This document shows, piece after piece, positions 11,033 to 22,791 of a stretch of DNA of 64,000 nt; the stretch's first letter is position 1; each line of letters starts with the position of its first letter. The notes beneath the pieces are model-generated. The model did no database searches. It worked only from the letters and a program-made list of their open reading frames with translations, and had not been told where the DNA came from. Made by a program: the position numbers and the translations under genes. Source of the stretch: Hygrocybe punicea (lineage: Eukaryota > Basidiomycota > Agaricomycetes > Agaricales > Hygrophoraceae); contig OY744467.1 of assembly GCA_963556145.1 (NCBI GenBank), forward strand, positions 6,730,710-6,794,709. Direction: 5' to 3'.

Positions 11033-11849
11033 TGGTTTACATCTATGATACTTAGCACTTCAGGCTACCCCCAAACCTGAACAACTAGTTACAACTCACC
11101 TCTAGTACTGAACCATCTATATGTTGGTAAAAGTACTGGGCAGCCCTGGGACGATACGTTGGGATGTCCCATTGTCCCTGGTCCGGTGTATGGGATGGCC
11201 CATGGGACGACATTTGGTGTTGTGGGATGTCCCATGTCCCATGGGACATCCCACACAGAGGGGGTGTCTGGGGGCATTTGGGACGTCCCTTCCCTAGCTA
11301 TTCAATAGAAAACTCAGAGTGATGACAGCATCTAATTATAAATTTCCAGACCTTGTCATGGCCACTATGGGTACCATGGGTGCTATGGCATAGTATAAGA
11401 TTGTACATACTTATTCTTTTGAGAGTCACAGAGCTGATTGTCCTTCAAGGTCAGTGGCAGGGTGTGAAGATACAGCAGTTGTTTCCACATATAAAGACAG
11501 AAGGAGTGGGACAGGAAAAGTGCTGGAGATGTTGGGTAATGAGATGGGATTGAGGGGGAGGATTGAGGGTGTGCTTCTAGTAAACCAATCCCTAGTGCAT
11601 GTGGCAAGCTGAAGCTTGTAGGGGAGTAAGTGAGCAGAGCATGCATGATATACAAAGAAAAGTAGGGCTACATATGCAGAGGAGGCTGAGCTGAAAATTA
11701 AACACGTGTATTATGAAGAGCATTTTATCAGGATATCAGTGGTTATTACATTATTGGCTGTGCATACAATGGCTGACTGGGAAGCAGATGCAGAGGAGAG
11801 ATCTGAAATTAGAGTGTGTCTTGAGGACAGTGGACTTGGGTAAGGAGAC
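11033..11849. other. No gene; small cluster of GGGACATCCC-like palindromes
   Basis: 11145-11290 holds several copies of TGGGACATCCCA or TGGGACGATACGTTGGGATG variants. They are related to the minisatellite that starts at about 11850. The remainder (11291-11849) has only short frames without motifs. Confidence 0.5.
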
Positions 11850-12315
11850 ATCTCACAGAGGCTTTATTAGGACATCCCACAGGCTTGTCTGGGATGTCCC
11901 TGTCAGCTTGTAGCTGAGGCTTTCAGACATCCCTGTCATCTTGTGGGACATCCCACCAAGGCTTTGGGACATCCCACAGCCTTGTCTGGGACATCCCTGC
12001 CAGCTTGTGGGACGTCCCACAGCCTTGTTTGGGACGTGCCTGTCAGCTTGTGGGACATCCCTGCCAGCTTGTGGGACGTCCCACAGCCTTGTTTGGGACG
12101 TGCCTGTCAGCTTGTGGGACATCCCTGCCAGCTTGTGGGACATCCCAATGAGGCTTTGGGACGTCCCACAGCCTTGTCTGGGACGTCCCTCTCAGCTTGT
12201 GGGACGTCCCACCAAGGCTTTGGGACATCCCACAGCCTTGTCTGGGACGTCCCTGTTACCTTTTTGGATGTCCCACAACCTGGTGTGGACATCCCAATGT
12301 ACAGGCTTGTGGGAC
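11850..12315. repeat. Palindromic minisatellite, unit about 43-46 bp
   Basis: About ten imperfect copies of a unit built from CAGCTTGTGGGACATCCC and ACAGCCTTGTCTGGGACGTC. Each unit carries self-complementary GGGACGTCCC or GGGACATCCC cores and CAAGGCTTTGGGAC variants. Both strands stay open across it, but as repeat artefacts. Confidence 0.88.
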
Positions 12316-12477
12316 TGCCTGCTTGCTCAGCATCTGCTAAGTCATACAATAATAATCATTCCAATCCACATGTTACATAATTTTAAATAATTTACATTTA
12401 GCAACTACTTAAAATAGATATAGCAAATTACATCATTATTTTACCTAAATACATGGTATTCTACTTATCAGGGGAGA

Positions 12478-12990
12478 TGCAGGGAGGTGGAGGTGGAGGA
12501 GAGGACAGGAGAGGGAGGGCAATGGCAGGGGGTGGGCAAGGGGAGAAGGGCAGGAGGTGGATGGGAGGTGGATGGGAGGTGGGGGTGGCAGGGGGCAGGA
12601 GATAGGCAGGGGAGAAGGGGCAGGTTAGGAAGGGACAGACTAGGAGACAGTCAGGGGGAGAATAGAAAGGAGGAGCGAGGAGGGGGAGGGGAAAGGAGGG
12701 AAAGGGTGGGCCCAACAAAATTACATACCGGTGTTCCCTGGTGTCCACACCCCTCCGCGTCCTTGGCCTTGTCCCTGTCCTCGTCCCCGTGCCCGTGCCC
12801 ATGCCCATGCCCATTCTTGTTGTCCTCGTCCCCGTCCCCATCCCCGTCCCCGTCCCCGTCGTCCTCATGTTCATCATTTTCGTCCCCGTCCCCATCGCCC
12901 CCGTCCTTGTCGTTTTCGTCCCCATCCCCGTCCCTGCCATCCCTGCCATCCTCGCTGTCCTCGCTGTCCTTGCTGTCCCCATTGGAGTAG
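12478..12990. repeat. Strand-switched G-rich then C-rich low-complexity block
   Basis: 12478-12715 is almost all purine on the plus strand (GGAGGTGGAGGTGGAGGAG, GGGGAGAAGGGGCAGG). From 12740 to 12990 the bias flips to pyrimidine (GTCCCCGTCCCCGTC, CCCATGCCCATG). The order is G-runs on plus, then G-runs on minus. A 23-bp inverted repeat (GGAGTAGGAGG/CCTACTCC) closes it near 12984-13006. No coding signal. Confidence 0.85.
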
Positions 12991-13040
12991 GAGGAGATCC
13001 TACTCCATGAGAAGTCGAAGAGGTGGTATAGTCAAGGCTC

Positions 13041-13690
13041 TCTGCTAACAAGGCTAATCCTACGAACTAATCCTACGAACTGTGGGAACCATCACATGAT
13101 CACTGGACTAGTGGCCACAATCCACTAGTCCATGCACCCCTCACCAAAAAACGGCAGCGTCCTCGCCGTCTGGCTGTCACAAGAAAAACACAAAGCATAA
13201 TGAAAACTAGCCAAAACACAAAACACAAAACACAACCTCAAGAAAGCCCTTTTCATGGGTCCAAATCTGGCGCATCCCACTCCGGCCTAGTCTAACATCT
13301 TGAGGAAATACGCAACGCAAACGCAACGAGGTAGTAATCCGATATGAAATGGTTTCTTGTGACCGTGGTAGCATGAATGTGGGGGTGGTGAAGAGGCAAA
13401 GCACTGGACATGAGATAGCATCAAGGAGAAATAGCATGACATAAAATGAATAGAGTGGGGATAGTGATTTTAAAAAAAAACAGAGATAAAAGGATATGTT
13501 ACTTGGGTGCTAGAGCGGGCGCCAGCGTCGAGGAATCTCTTTGCGTAGGCTCTGGAAAGCGGTTGCGAGGCTGCGGGGGGCCTCACAAAGCTGCAAGGGC
13601 CAGGGGTGCAAAACGCAGGGGCCATGAATTAGCGGTGCGGCAAAGGGTGGTGGGGCCTGGAAAGTTGTGGGCCGGCCTTGCCACACCAAC
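13041..13690. other. No confident gene
   Basis: The frame at 13446 is open into the gene that follows, but 13500-13690 is G/C-rich and lacks similarity to the conserved part. I regard it as upstream or rearranged sequence. Confidence 0.4.
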
Positions 13691-13711
13691 TCTGAATGAC
13701 CATGAGAACGA

Positions 13712-15834
13712 TATGGAGTGTGATGACAGCTGTATCATGGGTGCAGCTGAGATGATTGAGGAGGCTCAGCATGCAGGGAACCTGGACGTCTTCCTGATGG
13801 GTCTAACTTTGGAGGGCTTACACATTCAGTTGGAATTGGGGAGAGATGCTGTCAAGCCAGAGGAAATTGTTGTGTCCTGGGACATTGACAGCTTGATTTG
13901 GGTGACAATGGAGCCTGAGTTCAAACACGCGATCAACATCTTTACTTTGCCCCAAATCCGCCACAAGGCTCCAATTTCCAAGCACAACCATGTTTATGTG
14001 GAACTACTCTTGCCTCAGTCTGAAGAAGATAAGGAGTATCTGGGCCCAAGAACAGAATTCAAAACCAAAACTTTCCATCTCAGCAGGCTGCCACATGTTG
14101 CCTTTGGCAAGTTGGGAGATGGATCAGGCTTGATGAACTTGTATTTGGTATTTCCTCGCATCTCACATTGGCATGAATACATAGGACAATGGATGAGCAT
14201 GGTGCCTTGGGATATTCAGGGACAGTTCTGGAACAAGGTGGTCAGCCCAGCAATGCTTTTGGTGATGGATGATGCATTCTATCCATGCATGGCTCTCAGC
14301 AGTGAGCAGATGAGGTTCAAGGCATCTGCCAAGGGGAAACTCAAGGTGGAATCTAGAAAGTCTCCAATGTTTCCATTCAAACAGGCCTCTTTCCAACTTT
14401 TGCTTCAACACATGAGAAGACTGGTGAGCCATTCCTTGGTTTTCATGATGTCTCACTCTGCTGGCAGATTGATGAGTCGCCAGATGCCTTGGGGATGTTT
14501 GGCTCATTCTTCTTTGTGCTGGAAATGAAAGGTTCCAAACTCTACACCAAAGAAATTGCCACAGGCAACCAGAAATGCTTGAAAACCTGTTTTAAGGATT
14601 TGTGGATGGAGTTTCCTGGTCTAGACAGGGATATTACACTGGATCAGTCTCATGGAGAACTCTACATGGACTTGTTCATCACTTACAATGCCAATAACCC
14701 TTGTGGGACTTTGTAAATTGGATTCTTTAGAGGCTTCATATGGACTTGGAGGTTACACCATGGGGATCATTCACCATCTGAACACATTGAGCCATTACGG
14801 TGGCCTACAAGCTGAGATGGCTGGAGTGAGATGTTGGAGGAATCACATCATGTTTTGCTCATCATATAATCAAGCCTATGAAGTGACTCACAAGCTGGAC
14901 AATGGCAGAGACTTGTTCAGTGAGAAGGAAGCTTACAATCTGGACCTAAACTTTCTCTCTGAAATCGATCAGGTCATGCAAATCTACACCACTGATGCAG
15001 ACAAAAGGTCTTATGGTGTGAGGGATGAGTTTTGAGTGGGAGGCCAGATCTTGGAAGCTTTCATGGAGGGTGCTGATAGCATGGTGAGGTTTTCTATTTC
15101 ATGATGTCCTCATATCACTGACATTGGCTCAGGTTGAGGACATGGTAGCTTCACAGCCCATCCTATGGCTGCCATCTCATACCTGGTTCACATTCCTTGC
15201 CTAGTGAATGGCTGTGATTCGCAACACACAACAGTTGTTGGCCAAGACTGTCCCAGGAAACTATGGGGTCATGACAGGCCTTTTGACATACATGCTGCAG
15301 TCTGTGTTGTTCAGCCCCAGCATGGTCAGCTCATGTGTGCAGGAATCATTGCGCTTGTTTTGTTACAGGCAGGTTGTCGACCACTTTGGCATGTTGTTTC
15401 TCCACAACCTTGACCTGTCCAAGGACAATTGTCTTCCAGAAGTGTTGGATTGAGATGAAATGGATATCCTCTGGACATTGGGTGTTAAGCAGAAGAGAAA
15501 GTGAATCAGAGTTCCAAGCCCTGAGGTTGAGGATGAAGAGTGATATCCCATTGGACAGACTCCCACGTGGAAGGAGGTGAAACACTGCCTGAAGGAGACT
15601 CCATGGAGATTGTTGAGGCCGCTCATTTGGACACCTGACTTGGAAGATATCGAGGGTGTTGCTAAGAGACTGTTCAAACTATTCACCACTCATATCTGGG
15701 CCAGTCTGAATGGGAAATGGTGCACGAAGACTGTCCTACCTGGGTCATTGCAGGAGGCATTGGAGTGCTGGACTCTAAGGGAGACACACAGGATGCTCAC
15801 CTCTGCAAGGTACATTATATATACTGCTTTCTAA
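13712..15834 (+). pseudogene. Stop-ridden gene of a multi-copy Agaricomycete hypothetical family
   Basis: From the ATG at 13712 the frame reads MECDDSCIMGAAEMIEEAQH with conserved-looking blocks such as FHLSRLPHVAFGKLGDGSG (about 14085), FPRISHWHEYIGQW and SLEASYGLGGYTMGIIHHLN (about 14725) and SYGVRDEF (15010-15033). Short introns lie near 14430-14470, 14700 and 15085-15135. One downstream frame continues to 15834 but is broken by TGA 15033, TAG-TGA about 15204-15209, TGA 15452, TGA 15500 and TGA 15540. I recognise the blocks as recurring in mushroom genomes near transposons. No catalytic motif is visible, so no function is proposed. Confidence 0.55.
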
Positions 15835-16104
15835 ATAAATTGGGCTAGACTAGTGGCGGACTAGTCATTGATGTAGATTTCTAACCGCAAACAGTTTGTA
15901 TCCACATGCCTGCAATGGATTGAAATCATGCAGAATATGGTGCGTGGGTTGAGGATGTCTGTATCAGGCATGACCTTGTAGGCCTCCTTATGTGTCGATT
16001 GAATTGTATGTGCCATGGACCAAGCATGCTCATTGTGTGTGATCACATGAGACGAGATATAAAGGACTCAGAAGAATCATCATGTAAGGTATCGAATGGA
16101 ATGA

Positions 16105-16520
16105 TGCTAATGTAGTACTGAGATGGCTACACAAAGAGTACACTATGTGAGCATGGATGGAGCAGATCGCGAATTGAGCATATATGGTCCACAGATCGAG
16201 CGCACTTGATCTGTGCAACATGAACATTTGTCCATGCAATGCAGACACTTGCATATGCAGCCATGGTCTGCGGATCAAGCACACTTGATCTGCGCAACAT
16301 GGACACTTGCTCATGCATACGTGGTCCACGGATCGAGCACACTTGATCCACGCATGGAATGATGGTAATGTAGTACTGAGAGGGCTACACGAAGAGTACA
16401 CTATGTAAGCATGGATGGAGCAGACCGTGAATTGAGCATACATGGTCCACGGACACTTGCTCACACATATGTGGTCCATGCAACAAGTACACATGTTCCG
16501 CCAATTGAGCAGAGCTGTTG
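16105..16520. repeat. Imperfect interspersed repeats with GATCGAGC/CATGGATGGAGCAG words
   Basis: GCATGGATGGAGCAGA, TGGTCCACGGATCGAGC and ACACTTGATCTGCGCAACAT recur two to four times each with changed spacing, making a degenerate tandem region. Minus-strand frames across it are repeat artefacts. Confidence 0.6.
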
Positions 16521-16653
16521 ACACAGTGACAGATCTTGGATCAAAACAGCCATAACACAAGGCATACACACATCCAGCAAACTGCTCCGAATCCAGCTCC
16601 GATGTGTGAACTACCAAATAAGAACATAAGCCACAAACCTTACCGCTCAGTCA

Positions 16654-17090
16654 ATGACTAACGCAAACCTGATGAACAGCAGACAAAACTCACCGATTGA
16701 GGACGAGACAGAGGGGGCAGTGGTGAGTGAACGCAATGTCATAGAAGTGATAGATGATGACTGTCACCAATGTATGCCGGAGAAATCACTTATACAATGG
16801 TGCAACAGGCAATTTACATGCAAACCATCCTGGGCGCGACTTTGGGGTTCACCAAGGTCAATGAGAAATTCAAGTTTGGGACGTGGAATCCTCAACTGCT
16901 CGAGGAAACAAAGGTGAAAGAACTGGTGCAGTCGATGGAGCTTGAAGGCATCCAGTGGTTCCATGGAGGCACGCTGTTGCCATTCGTGGTGCCTGCAGCG
17001 TACATTTATTTCAGGGCATTCAGCAAGATATTACCAACTGACTTGGGATGCCTGAAAATGAGATTGCCCAACTCACTTGGGGATAGCTGA
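16654..17090 (+). CDS. Hypothetical protein fragment just outside the KDZ element
   Basis: Two overlapping frames appear joined by a short intron. The first is acidic (NVIEVIDDDCHQ). The second (16770-17090) contains KVNEKFKFGTWNPQLLEETK and VKELVQSMELEGIQWF, ending at a stop at 17088-17090. It stops 23 bp before the left inverted repeat of the KDZ composite, so it may be the 5' half of a gene truncated by that insertion. The acidic frame at 33852-34121 beyond the other end is a candidate 3' half. Unidentified. Confidence 0.4.
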
Positions 17091-17112
17091 ATCAGGCTGA
17101 GATATATCCTGG

Positions 17113-17180
17113 GCCAACTGAGATGGTCCAGGCTGATGCTGTCAGGATATATCCTGGCTCATCTCGCAATGTTCAGACTA
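17113..17180 (+). repeat. Left terminal inverted repeat of the KDZ composite
   Basis: About 68 bp; shares the stretch CAACTGAGATGGTCCAGGCT exactly with the inverted copy at 33780-33848, plus an inner 13-bp CAGGATATATCCT palindrome. Confidence 0.65.
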
Positions 17181-17450
17181 ATGTTCTTAAGATATTTTTC
17201 TCAGGTTATATCCACAAGACATCTGTTTTGTTGCTAGATGATAATCTACCATGATAACTTGATTGATTCATTGTAGTCAACACCTGGTAGCTGCAACTAC
17301 CCATGAAGCTCTGATACATGTCAGCCCTTCTTGTATTTTTTCTTTGAAGGTCCCTCCTCATCTTCTTCCTCTGGATCTATATGATGTTTGGACTGTTGCC
17401 TATTATTGTTGAATTAGTATCCTTTTCACAACTTATCCCACAATAATGAC

Positions 17451-20400
17451 TTACAATCTGTCAGCGGATGGAATCTGCTCAAATACTGACTTCACCTCAA
17501 GCATGACTTTCATCCACCTTTCATGTTCTGCTTGTCCCCCAATCTGAATTCCCCATTCCTTTAGTCCCACCAAGAACAGAACAATTCCTCCAAGTCCTCT
17601 TCTACACCATGTTTTCTCCAGAACACTATTTGCAGATATACCACCCAAGGTACACCATTGCCACCACTTTTCCATCTGTTTTTCAATTCTATCGAAGTCC
17701 ATGATATCATCCTGTTTCTTTGATCAACTCAAGCTCCAATTTACTAAGGATCGAGGGGGGTTGAATTCAAAAGCAGGTGGTGTGGTGGGACCACCCAAGC
17801 GAACCAGGGCCAATTCAGCACCTACCCAAGCCTCACAAAGATGACTCCAATCTTGACCCAGCTTAGAGATTGTGTTCTCATCAAGGCCAATTTCCAGACC
17901 CAGACGCTGCATTTCTCTTGGAATACCTGTTGTCTTGATAATAATTTTTGGAGGAACTGGTAATTTTTTTAGCCTGTGGTTTTCATGATCAGTTATGCAT
18001 GAGACTATATGTAAATGTTCAACCTTTCAATGTCCTCTAGCACAACTTCAATAGCCCTCATAATGGAATTGTATCCCACAAGTGATGTTTGGCAAGTATA
18101 GTCTGGAAAATCACTTGGTATATCATTATCTTGAATAAAGTGTGCCTGAGTGTATGCCTGCAATGCTAATCCAAGGCCAAGAAGGATCTTCTCAATGGAT
18201 GAAGTACAATGGAGTTTTCCAGAGGAAGGATCAATCCATGGTTGTGTTACAATCCAAGACATGAAGCTCTTGAAGCTGTCTGGATGATCACTATCTGAAA
18301 AAGATTTGGCTGGAAGATATTTGTGGGAAAAGTTGCAGCTTGCCCATGAAGCAGGAACTTCAGAATGGCTTGAAACATGCTTATCCTGTGATAAAATAAG
18401 ATTTGAAGAGTGATGGGAGGAAAATATAACAAACTGCATATTTTATCAGTGCCAAGGTATCCTGATACTCCTTTATGGATGATAACATTTTGAGAAATGC
18501 TTGATTGCTGTACAAGGTGCCTGCTGGTGATTGTTTATGAGCTGCTCCTGCAGCTGGAGCACTTTCTACCTCTTTTCCCTCAGCACTGTCCACCTCAACA
18601 TACAACCTTTTTGCCCATTTTACAGGAACTATTTTTTTCTTTTCCACGGCACGTAACCCTTGTTTCACTTGCAATGGTCATTTTCCAGCTTCTGGCCTCA
18701 TATACCAGAAGTGATAGCCCATTTGCACATCAATTTGTCATGCATGATGGCTCTTTGATGGTAATGTTATTGTCATGAGGAATGGATGTGGACTTGAAAA
18801 AATCCTGGGGATTGGCCTCAATTTCCTTCCAGTGTACAGTGGAGGATTGAGTGTAAAATGCTGTACACACATTAACAATAAATGAGCATCAATGGTATTA
18901 TGAGGACATACCTATCACTAATTTCACAAAATTGCGAAGCACCATCCGCACAACCAAAGGGTCAGCATCGACTGGCTTTTCAGGCAGATATGGATATTTG
19001 TCATCATTGAATATTGTGATGGCCCAAGGTGAAAGCTTGGAATTGTCTTCTTCATTCTCTACAATGCCATTTGAATTAATCATCACATGTGAAACATGAT
19101 TGTCAATTACCTTTGCAGAAAGATTGTGTAAATTTACACCACTCATCATAGAAATCACTATCCTTCCATTTGGAAAAATGCCTGGAGAATTTAGCCATAG
19201 GAGCATTGGTCTCAAATCTCGTTACATTTCAGTTGATGTTTACAGCCGTTTGAGTAAATGATGGCAGTCCCTGGATTTTTTTTCTTCAATAAGGAAATTC
19301 GGACTTTGGTTTTTTTTCAGTCCTTGTACCATAGCACTTGTACATGTACAGATCAATCAGCCGAGACGTCAAGCTTGCTGCTATCCGCTTACACGATCAT
19401 GGCATTCTCAGCCTGGATGAAATCCTTGCATGCTGCGGATTCTCGGAAAGAACCTGGTACTGAATTCAAGGCCATCTACGTGCAACTGGCGATGTGATCG
19501 CTCCCCCATGTACTCTTCGTGGCCGCATTCGCTCCCTCGACCGCGATGATGTACAATACCTTTTCGAACTCATTCGCCAAAACCCCGACTACTTTCTGGA
19601 TGAGCTTCTCCATTTGCTCAAGACAAATCGCTTCATCTCCATTCATTACACCACCATCCATGCTGAACTCACTCGGCTCAATGTCAACCGCAAGAAATTA
19701 CAATGCATTGCCCTCGAACGGAATGAGGACCTACGTGCACTGTTCGTTACACGTGCTGCCCAGTATTCACCCGAAGAGATCGGCTTCATCGATGAGGTAT
19801 CCAGGGATGAGCGCACACTGAGCAGGCGCTATGGGAGGTCGAGGAAAGGCAGGCGGGCTTCCAAGAATCAGCCCTTTGTTCGTGGACGCCGTACCTCAAC
19901 GGTTGGACTGCTGTCCCTCGATGGATTCGTTTGCAGCAAAACAGTAGAGGGGTCGTTGACGAAGGTGGAGTTTCTGAGTTGGATCGAGCACACTGTGGCA
20001 TGTACCTGTTCCTCCTAATTGTCTACAACTTTGTCTCATAATGCCTATAGCTACCCAAGTGCTCTCGCTATCCAGGTCCGCTCAGTGTTTTGATCCTCGA
20101 CAATGCCAAGATCCATCATGGTGGAGAGCTCCAGGAGCTTGCTGATGGCCTTGGCGTTCGCATTGAATATCTCCCTCCCTACTCACCGGATTTCAATCCA
20201 ATTGAAGAGGCGTTTTCAAAGATCAAACACTTTCTGCGGTGCCATCAGGACTACTATGAGAGGCGGGGTGATGGGATCTTTTATGACATGTTTGAAGTCC
20301 TAGACATCATCACAAGTGACGATGCAGCAGGGTATTTTGCGCATGCCGGGTATTTCTAGGTAGCTTGTATGTTGTACATATATGTTGTATTTCTCACTCG

Positions 20401-22791
20401 AAGGATCATTTGTATTTCTCACTCAAAGAATCATTTGAGATCTCCCCCTCAAACGAAACAAATCAAAAGCATTGTATTACGGGCAAGACAACAAATAAAG
20501 GGCTATGCTACTGACTACGAGACGACAACTGATTGTACCTACGCATCACCGGCACACCACCTTTCGACTCCATCACGGAATGCAGCAATTTCACCAAGAC
20601 GAAAATCCACCTGCTTGAGGTCTTGGACAGTCACGAAACGTAGCATGCGAGCGTGTTGATATGAATTGTCCAGCAGCTTCTCCTGAATGCCATTTCCAAG
20701 GTCAAACATCGCACAAAACTCGATGATTGGCATATCACGTCCAGGTCCTCGGTTTGGTTGGATGATTGTAGGACACAGTAGGTCATACCGGTCTACAACC
20801 ACTTCTGCAGGGGGGGTATACGCAGGTGCTGCCGGGGCATAGGCAGGAATGCCGGGAGCAGGGGCGGGGGCAGGGGCAGGGTGAATGAATCGGTCAAGTC
20901 GTTCCATTATATCATTGCCGAAGGTGAAGTTGATGACAGGCGCGACAGGACCATTGGCCTTGGCCTTCTGAGCCTCTTGACAACGCTGAAGCACAGGGGA
21001 AAGATCGTCCTTGTTCACATCGAAGAGACGGTGATGCGGTGGTGTGTCGACAGTAGCCGGTTCATCATCCATCATCTAGATATGCATGTAAGTGATGTAT
21101 CGTGAGTGAAATAAATGGGACATACCATCGCTGAAGCCCAAATGTCGAGCCGCTCATGGCTAAGGGGAAGATGGATGTGTTCTGAATCAACGTAACAATA
21201 CTTCCCAATGCAATTTGGCTGCTGTTTGGGGCACTTCCATCGCTCCTCAAGAAGCTTCACATTAGCTACACGTTTGAGATTGCCAGGGAGAGTGGCTGGA
21301 TCATGCGATTTCTTCTTGGTGCCCGCGCCTGCCTTCTCAGTGTCGACCTCGGCAACTGGTGCATTTTCCTTGTGTTGTGAGACAGTAATGGTAATGATGG
21401 GGGATTCCTTATTTGAGGCCTTGTGAGCCCGAGTTATTACTGTGGTGTAGTCAGCTTCCGAGAGCACCAGCATGCCTGGCTTGGTGATGATGCGTGGAAT
21501 GGTGCACATGATCTCATAGTGGGTAATGTCAAGCTGAGGTGGATTGAGAGATGCTGAGATCTTCGCAAGTAACTGGGCTTTGAAGGTAGTCCAAGGTTCG
21601 TCGAGAGTGAGCTGGAATGTGTGTGACTTTGGGCTGCGCTTGGAAACGGCCTTCTGCAAATCAGCTGCTGAGTAGATCACAATGATGTAGGTGACATCAA
21701 TTGATTTTGGAGGTGATGCTAGAAAGGAATGGGTGAGTTTCAGGTGCTGATATGGGTTAGAACACTAACGGCTTTTCCGAGGTCGAGATCGCTTTTGAGG
21801 AACGCTGACAACTGGGGCACTCTCCAACTCCTCATGGCCGCTGTCAGCGTGGTCAGAGTCATGCGATGAATGTGATGAGCAGTCAACATCAGAGCTGAGA
21901 ATACTGGGCTGGCGTCGAGGATGCTTCTTCTTGCGTCCATGGGTCATGCTGGTGAGTGGAGCAGGAAAAAAAACCAAAGTCCGAATTTCCTTATTGAAGA
22001 AAAAAAATCCAGGGACTGCCATCATTTACTAAAACGGCTGTAACTTCTTGAAATAAATGAAAACCTACTTGGATACAGAAGCTTCATCATTCTCATTCTC
22101 ATTCACATGAGTGGTTAAGATGACAACATGAACCCCCATTTTGCGATGGAGATCATTCATAAAGCTGGTCACTGTTCTATGGAGTTGTGTCTTGGCCTCT
22201 CTGTTGGAATAGTCAATCAAATATTCACATTCCCATAGTATAATTACATACTCCATTTGCTGTTCATGTGGCCAAGCTTCTGTATTCCATTTTTTAGCCT
22301 CATCATCACAATGTGCTTGATCCTCCTCTGATAGGCCATTCCAGACATTTGTGAGTGCAGGCTGATAAGCACTCATATGAGTGTGGCTGCCAGCATTGAT
22401 CAAATTTTGCATTTGTTCCTCTTGAATAAATATCCTGCTGCTGTTCTCCGTGTCCATTGTTTGCCCCACATATCATTTCCCTTTCCAACACCACTATCCT
22501 TCTCAACATGACTTTCCAACTCCTGAGCGTCACCTCTAGCCTTTTTCTTGTTCTGTTGGGATTGTCGCTCATTCTTAAACCAATTAGCAATTTTCTACTC
22601 AAGGTTATTATGTTTAAAATTAAGAGAAGTATAATTAAAATGATATTAACCTTGTGAAGAATGTCTTTATCATCAGACAGAACAAATGGTGTTTTGTTGG
22701 CTCCCTTCCTCGCCTTTTGAAGCTGATGCAACTCTTTGATGATCTCAGTTCCAATTTTTTTTCTTATTTTCATTGTTGGTGGTGGAAACAT
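17451..22791 (-). CDS. KDZ-associated HMG-like satellite gene, carrying TE-A in an intron
   Basis: Starts at the ATG at 22791 (MFPPPTMKIRKKIG). N-terminal exons are basic. A block NVWNGLSEEDQAHCDDEAKK with W at the next turn (about 22350-22290) resembles the HMG-box-like helix of satellite genes carried by KDZ elements, followed by MNDLHRKMGVHVVILTTHVN. The exon ends at 22069 at a GTAGGT donor. TE-A lies in that intron. The gene resumes at about 19222 (FETNAPMAKFSRHFSKWKDS), then DDKYPYLPEKPVDADPLVVR, several short exons, and a stop at 17451 after a Trp-rich tail (KWWQWC). The reading is continuous apart from introns, so the gene could be intact if TE-A is spliced out. Family role unknown; DNA binding is inferred. 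Confidence 0.6.
19243..19318 (+). repeat. TE-A left terminal inverted repeat
   Basis: CAGCCGTTTGAGTAAATGAT, then GGCAGTCCCTGG, a T-run and AAGGAAATTCGGACTTTGG; an inverted copy lies at 21965-22040. Confidence 0.92.
19344..20359 (+). CDS. TE-A DD34E (Tc1/mariner-like) transposase
   Basis: Cuts and joins the element ends. The ATG at 19344 opens SRDVKLAAIRLHDHGILSLD, a helix-turn-helix-like DNA-binding start. An in-frame TGA at 19461 follows, then the frame continues through SLDRDDVQYLFELIRQ and SPEEIGFIDEVSRD (first D, about 19780). A short intron (about 19997-20050) precedes SVLILDNAKIHHG (second D) and PPYSPDFNPIEEAFSKIKHF (E). There are 34 residues between the second D and the E, as in Tc1-type enzymes. 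The ending GYFAHAGYF-stop matches the relic at 3.4-4.5 kb. Everything except the TGA looks intact, so it is either dead by one stop or that codon is dealt with otherwise. Confidence 0.85.
20539..21947 (-). CDS. TE-A second gene: unknown protein with a SAM-like C terminus
   Basis: Three exons on minus. Exon 1 from 21947 is basic, then Ser/Asp-rich (THGRKKKHPRR, SSHSSHDSDHADSG). Exon 2 (about 21722-21130) contains HTFQLTLDEPWTTFKAQLLA and a Cys/His cluster, WKCPKQQPNCIGKYCYVDSE. Exon 3 (21075-20539) has a PAPAPAPA linker and ends IQEKLLDNSYQHARMLRFV, then LGEIAAFRDGVERWC, a SAM-like helical pattern. Length is about 430 residues. No transposase or nuclease motif is visible. It lies wholly inside the inverted repeats, so it moves with the element. 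The TE-B minus-strand gene has the same general plan. Regulation of, or a DNA-end role in, transposition is possible but unproven. Confidence 0.7.
21965..22040 (-). repeat. TE-A right terminal inverted repeat
   Basis: Inverted copy of 19243-19318, flanked by the TA duplication at 22041-22042. Confidence 0.92.

Larger units (their letters stand above)
19243..22040. mobile_element. TE-A: complete Tc1/mariner-like element with two convergent genes (2798 bp)
   Basis: 76-bp terminal inverted repeats (19243-19318 and 21965-22040, starting CAGCCGTTT and differing at one or two positions) flanked by TA on both sides (19241-19242, 22041-22042), the target duplication of the Tc1/mariner superfamily. 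Inside: a DDE transposase on plus (19344-20359) and a multi-exon gene on minus (21947-20539), converging with 179 bp between stops. The near-identity of the repeats points to recent insertion. Confidence 0.92.

Noticed and set aside
11850..12315. CRISPR-like regular palindromic repeats
   Set aside because: Units are contiguous and imperfect, there are no unique spacers, and the genome is eukaryotic.
11943..12390. Apparently repetitive protein (GTSHSLVWDVPVSL-type)
   Set aside because: Direct translation of the minisatellite; equally open on the other strand.
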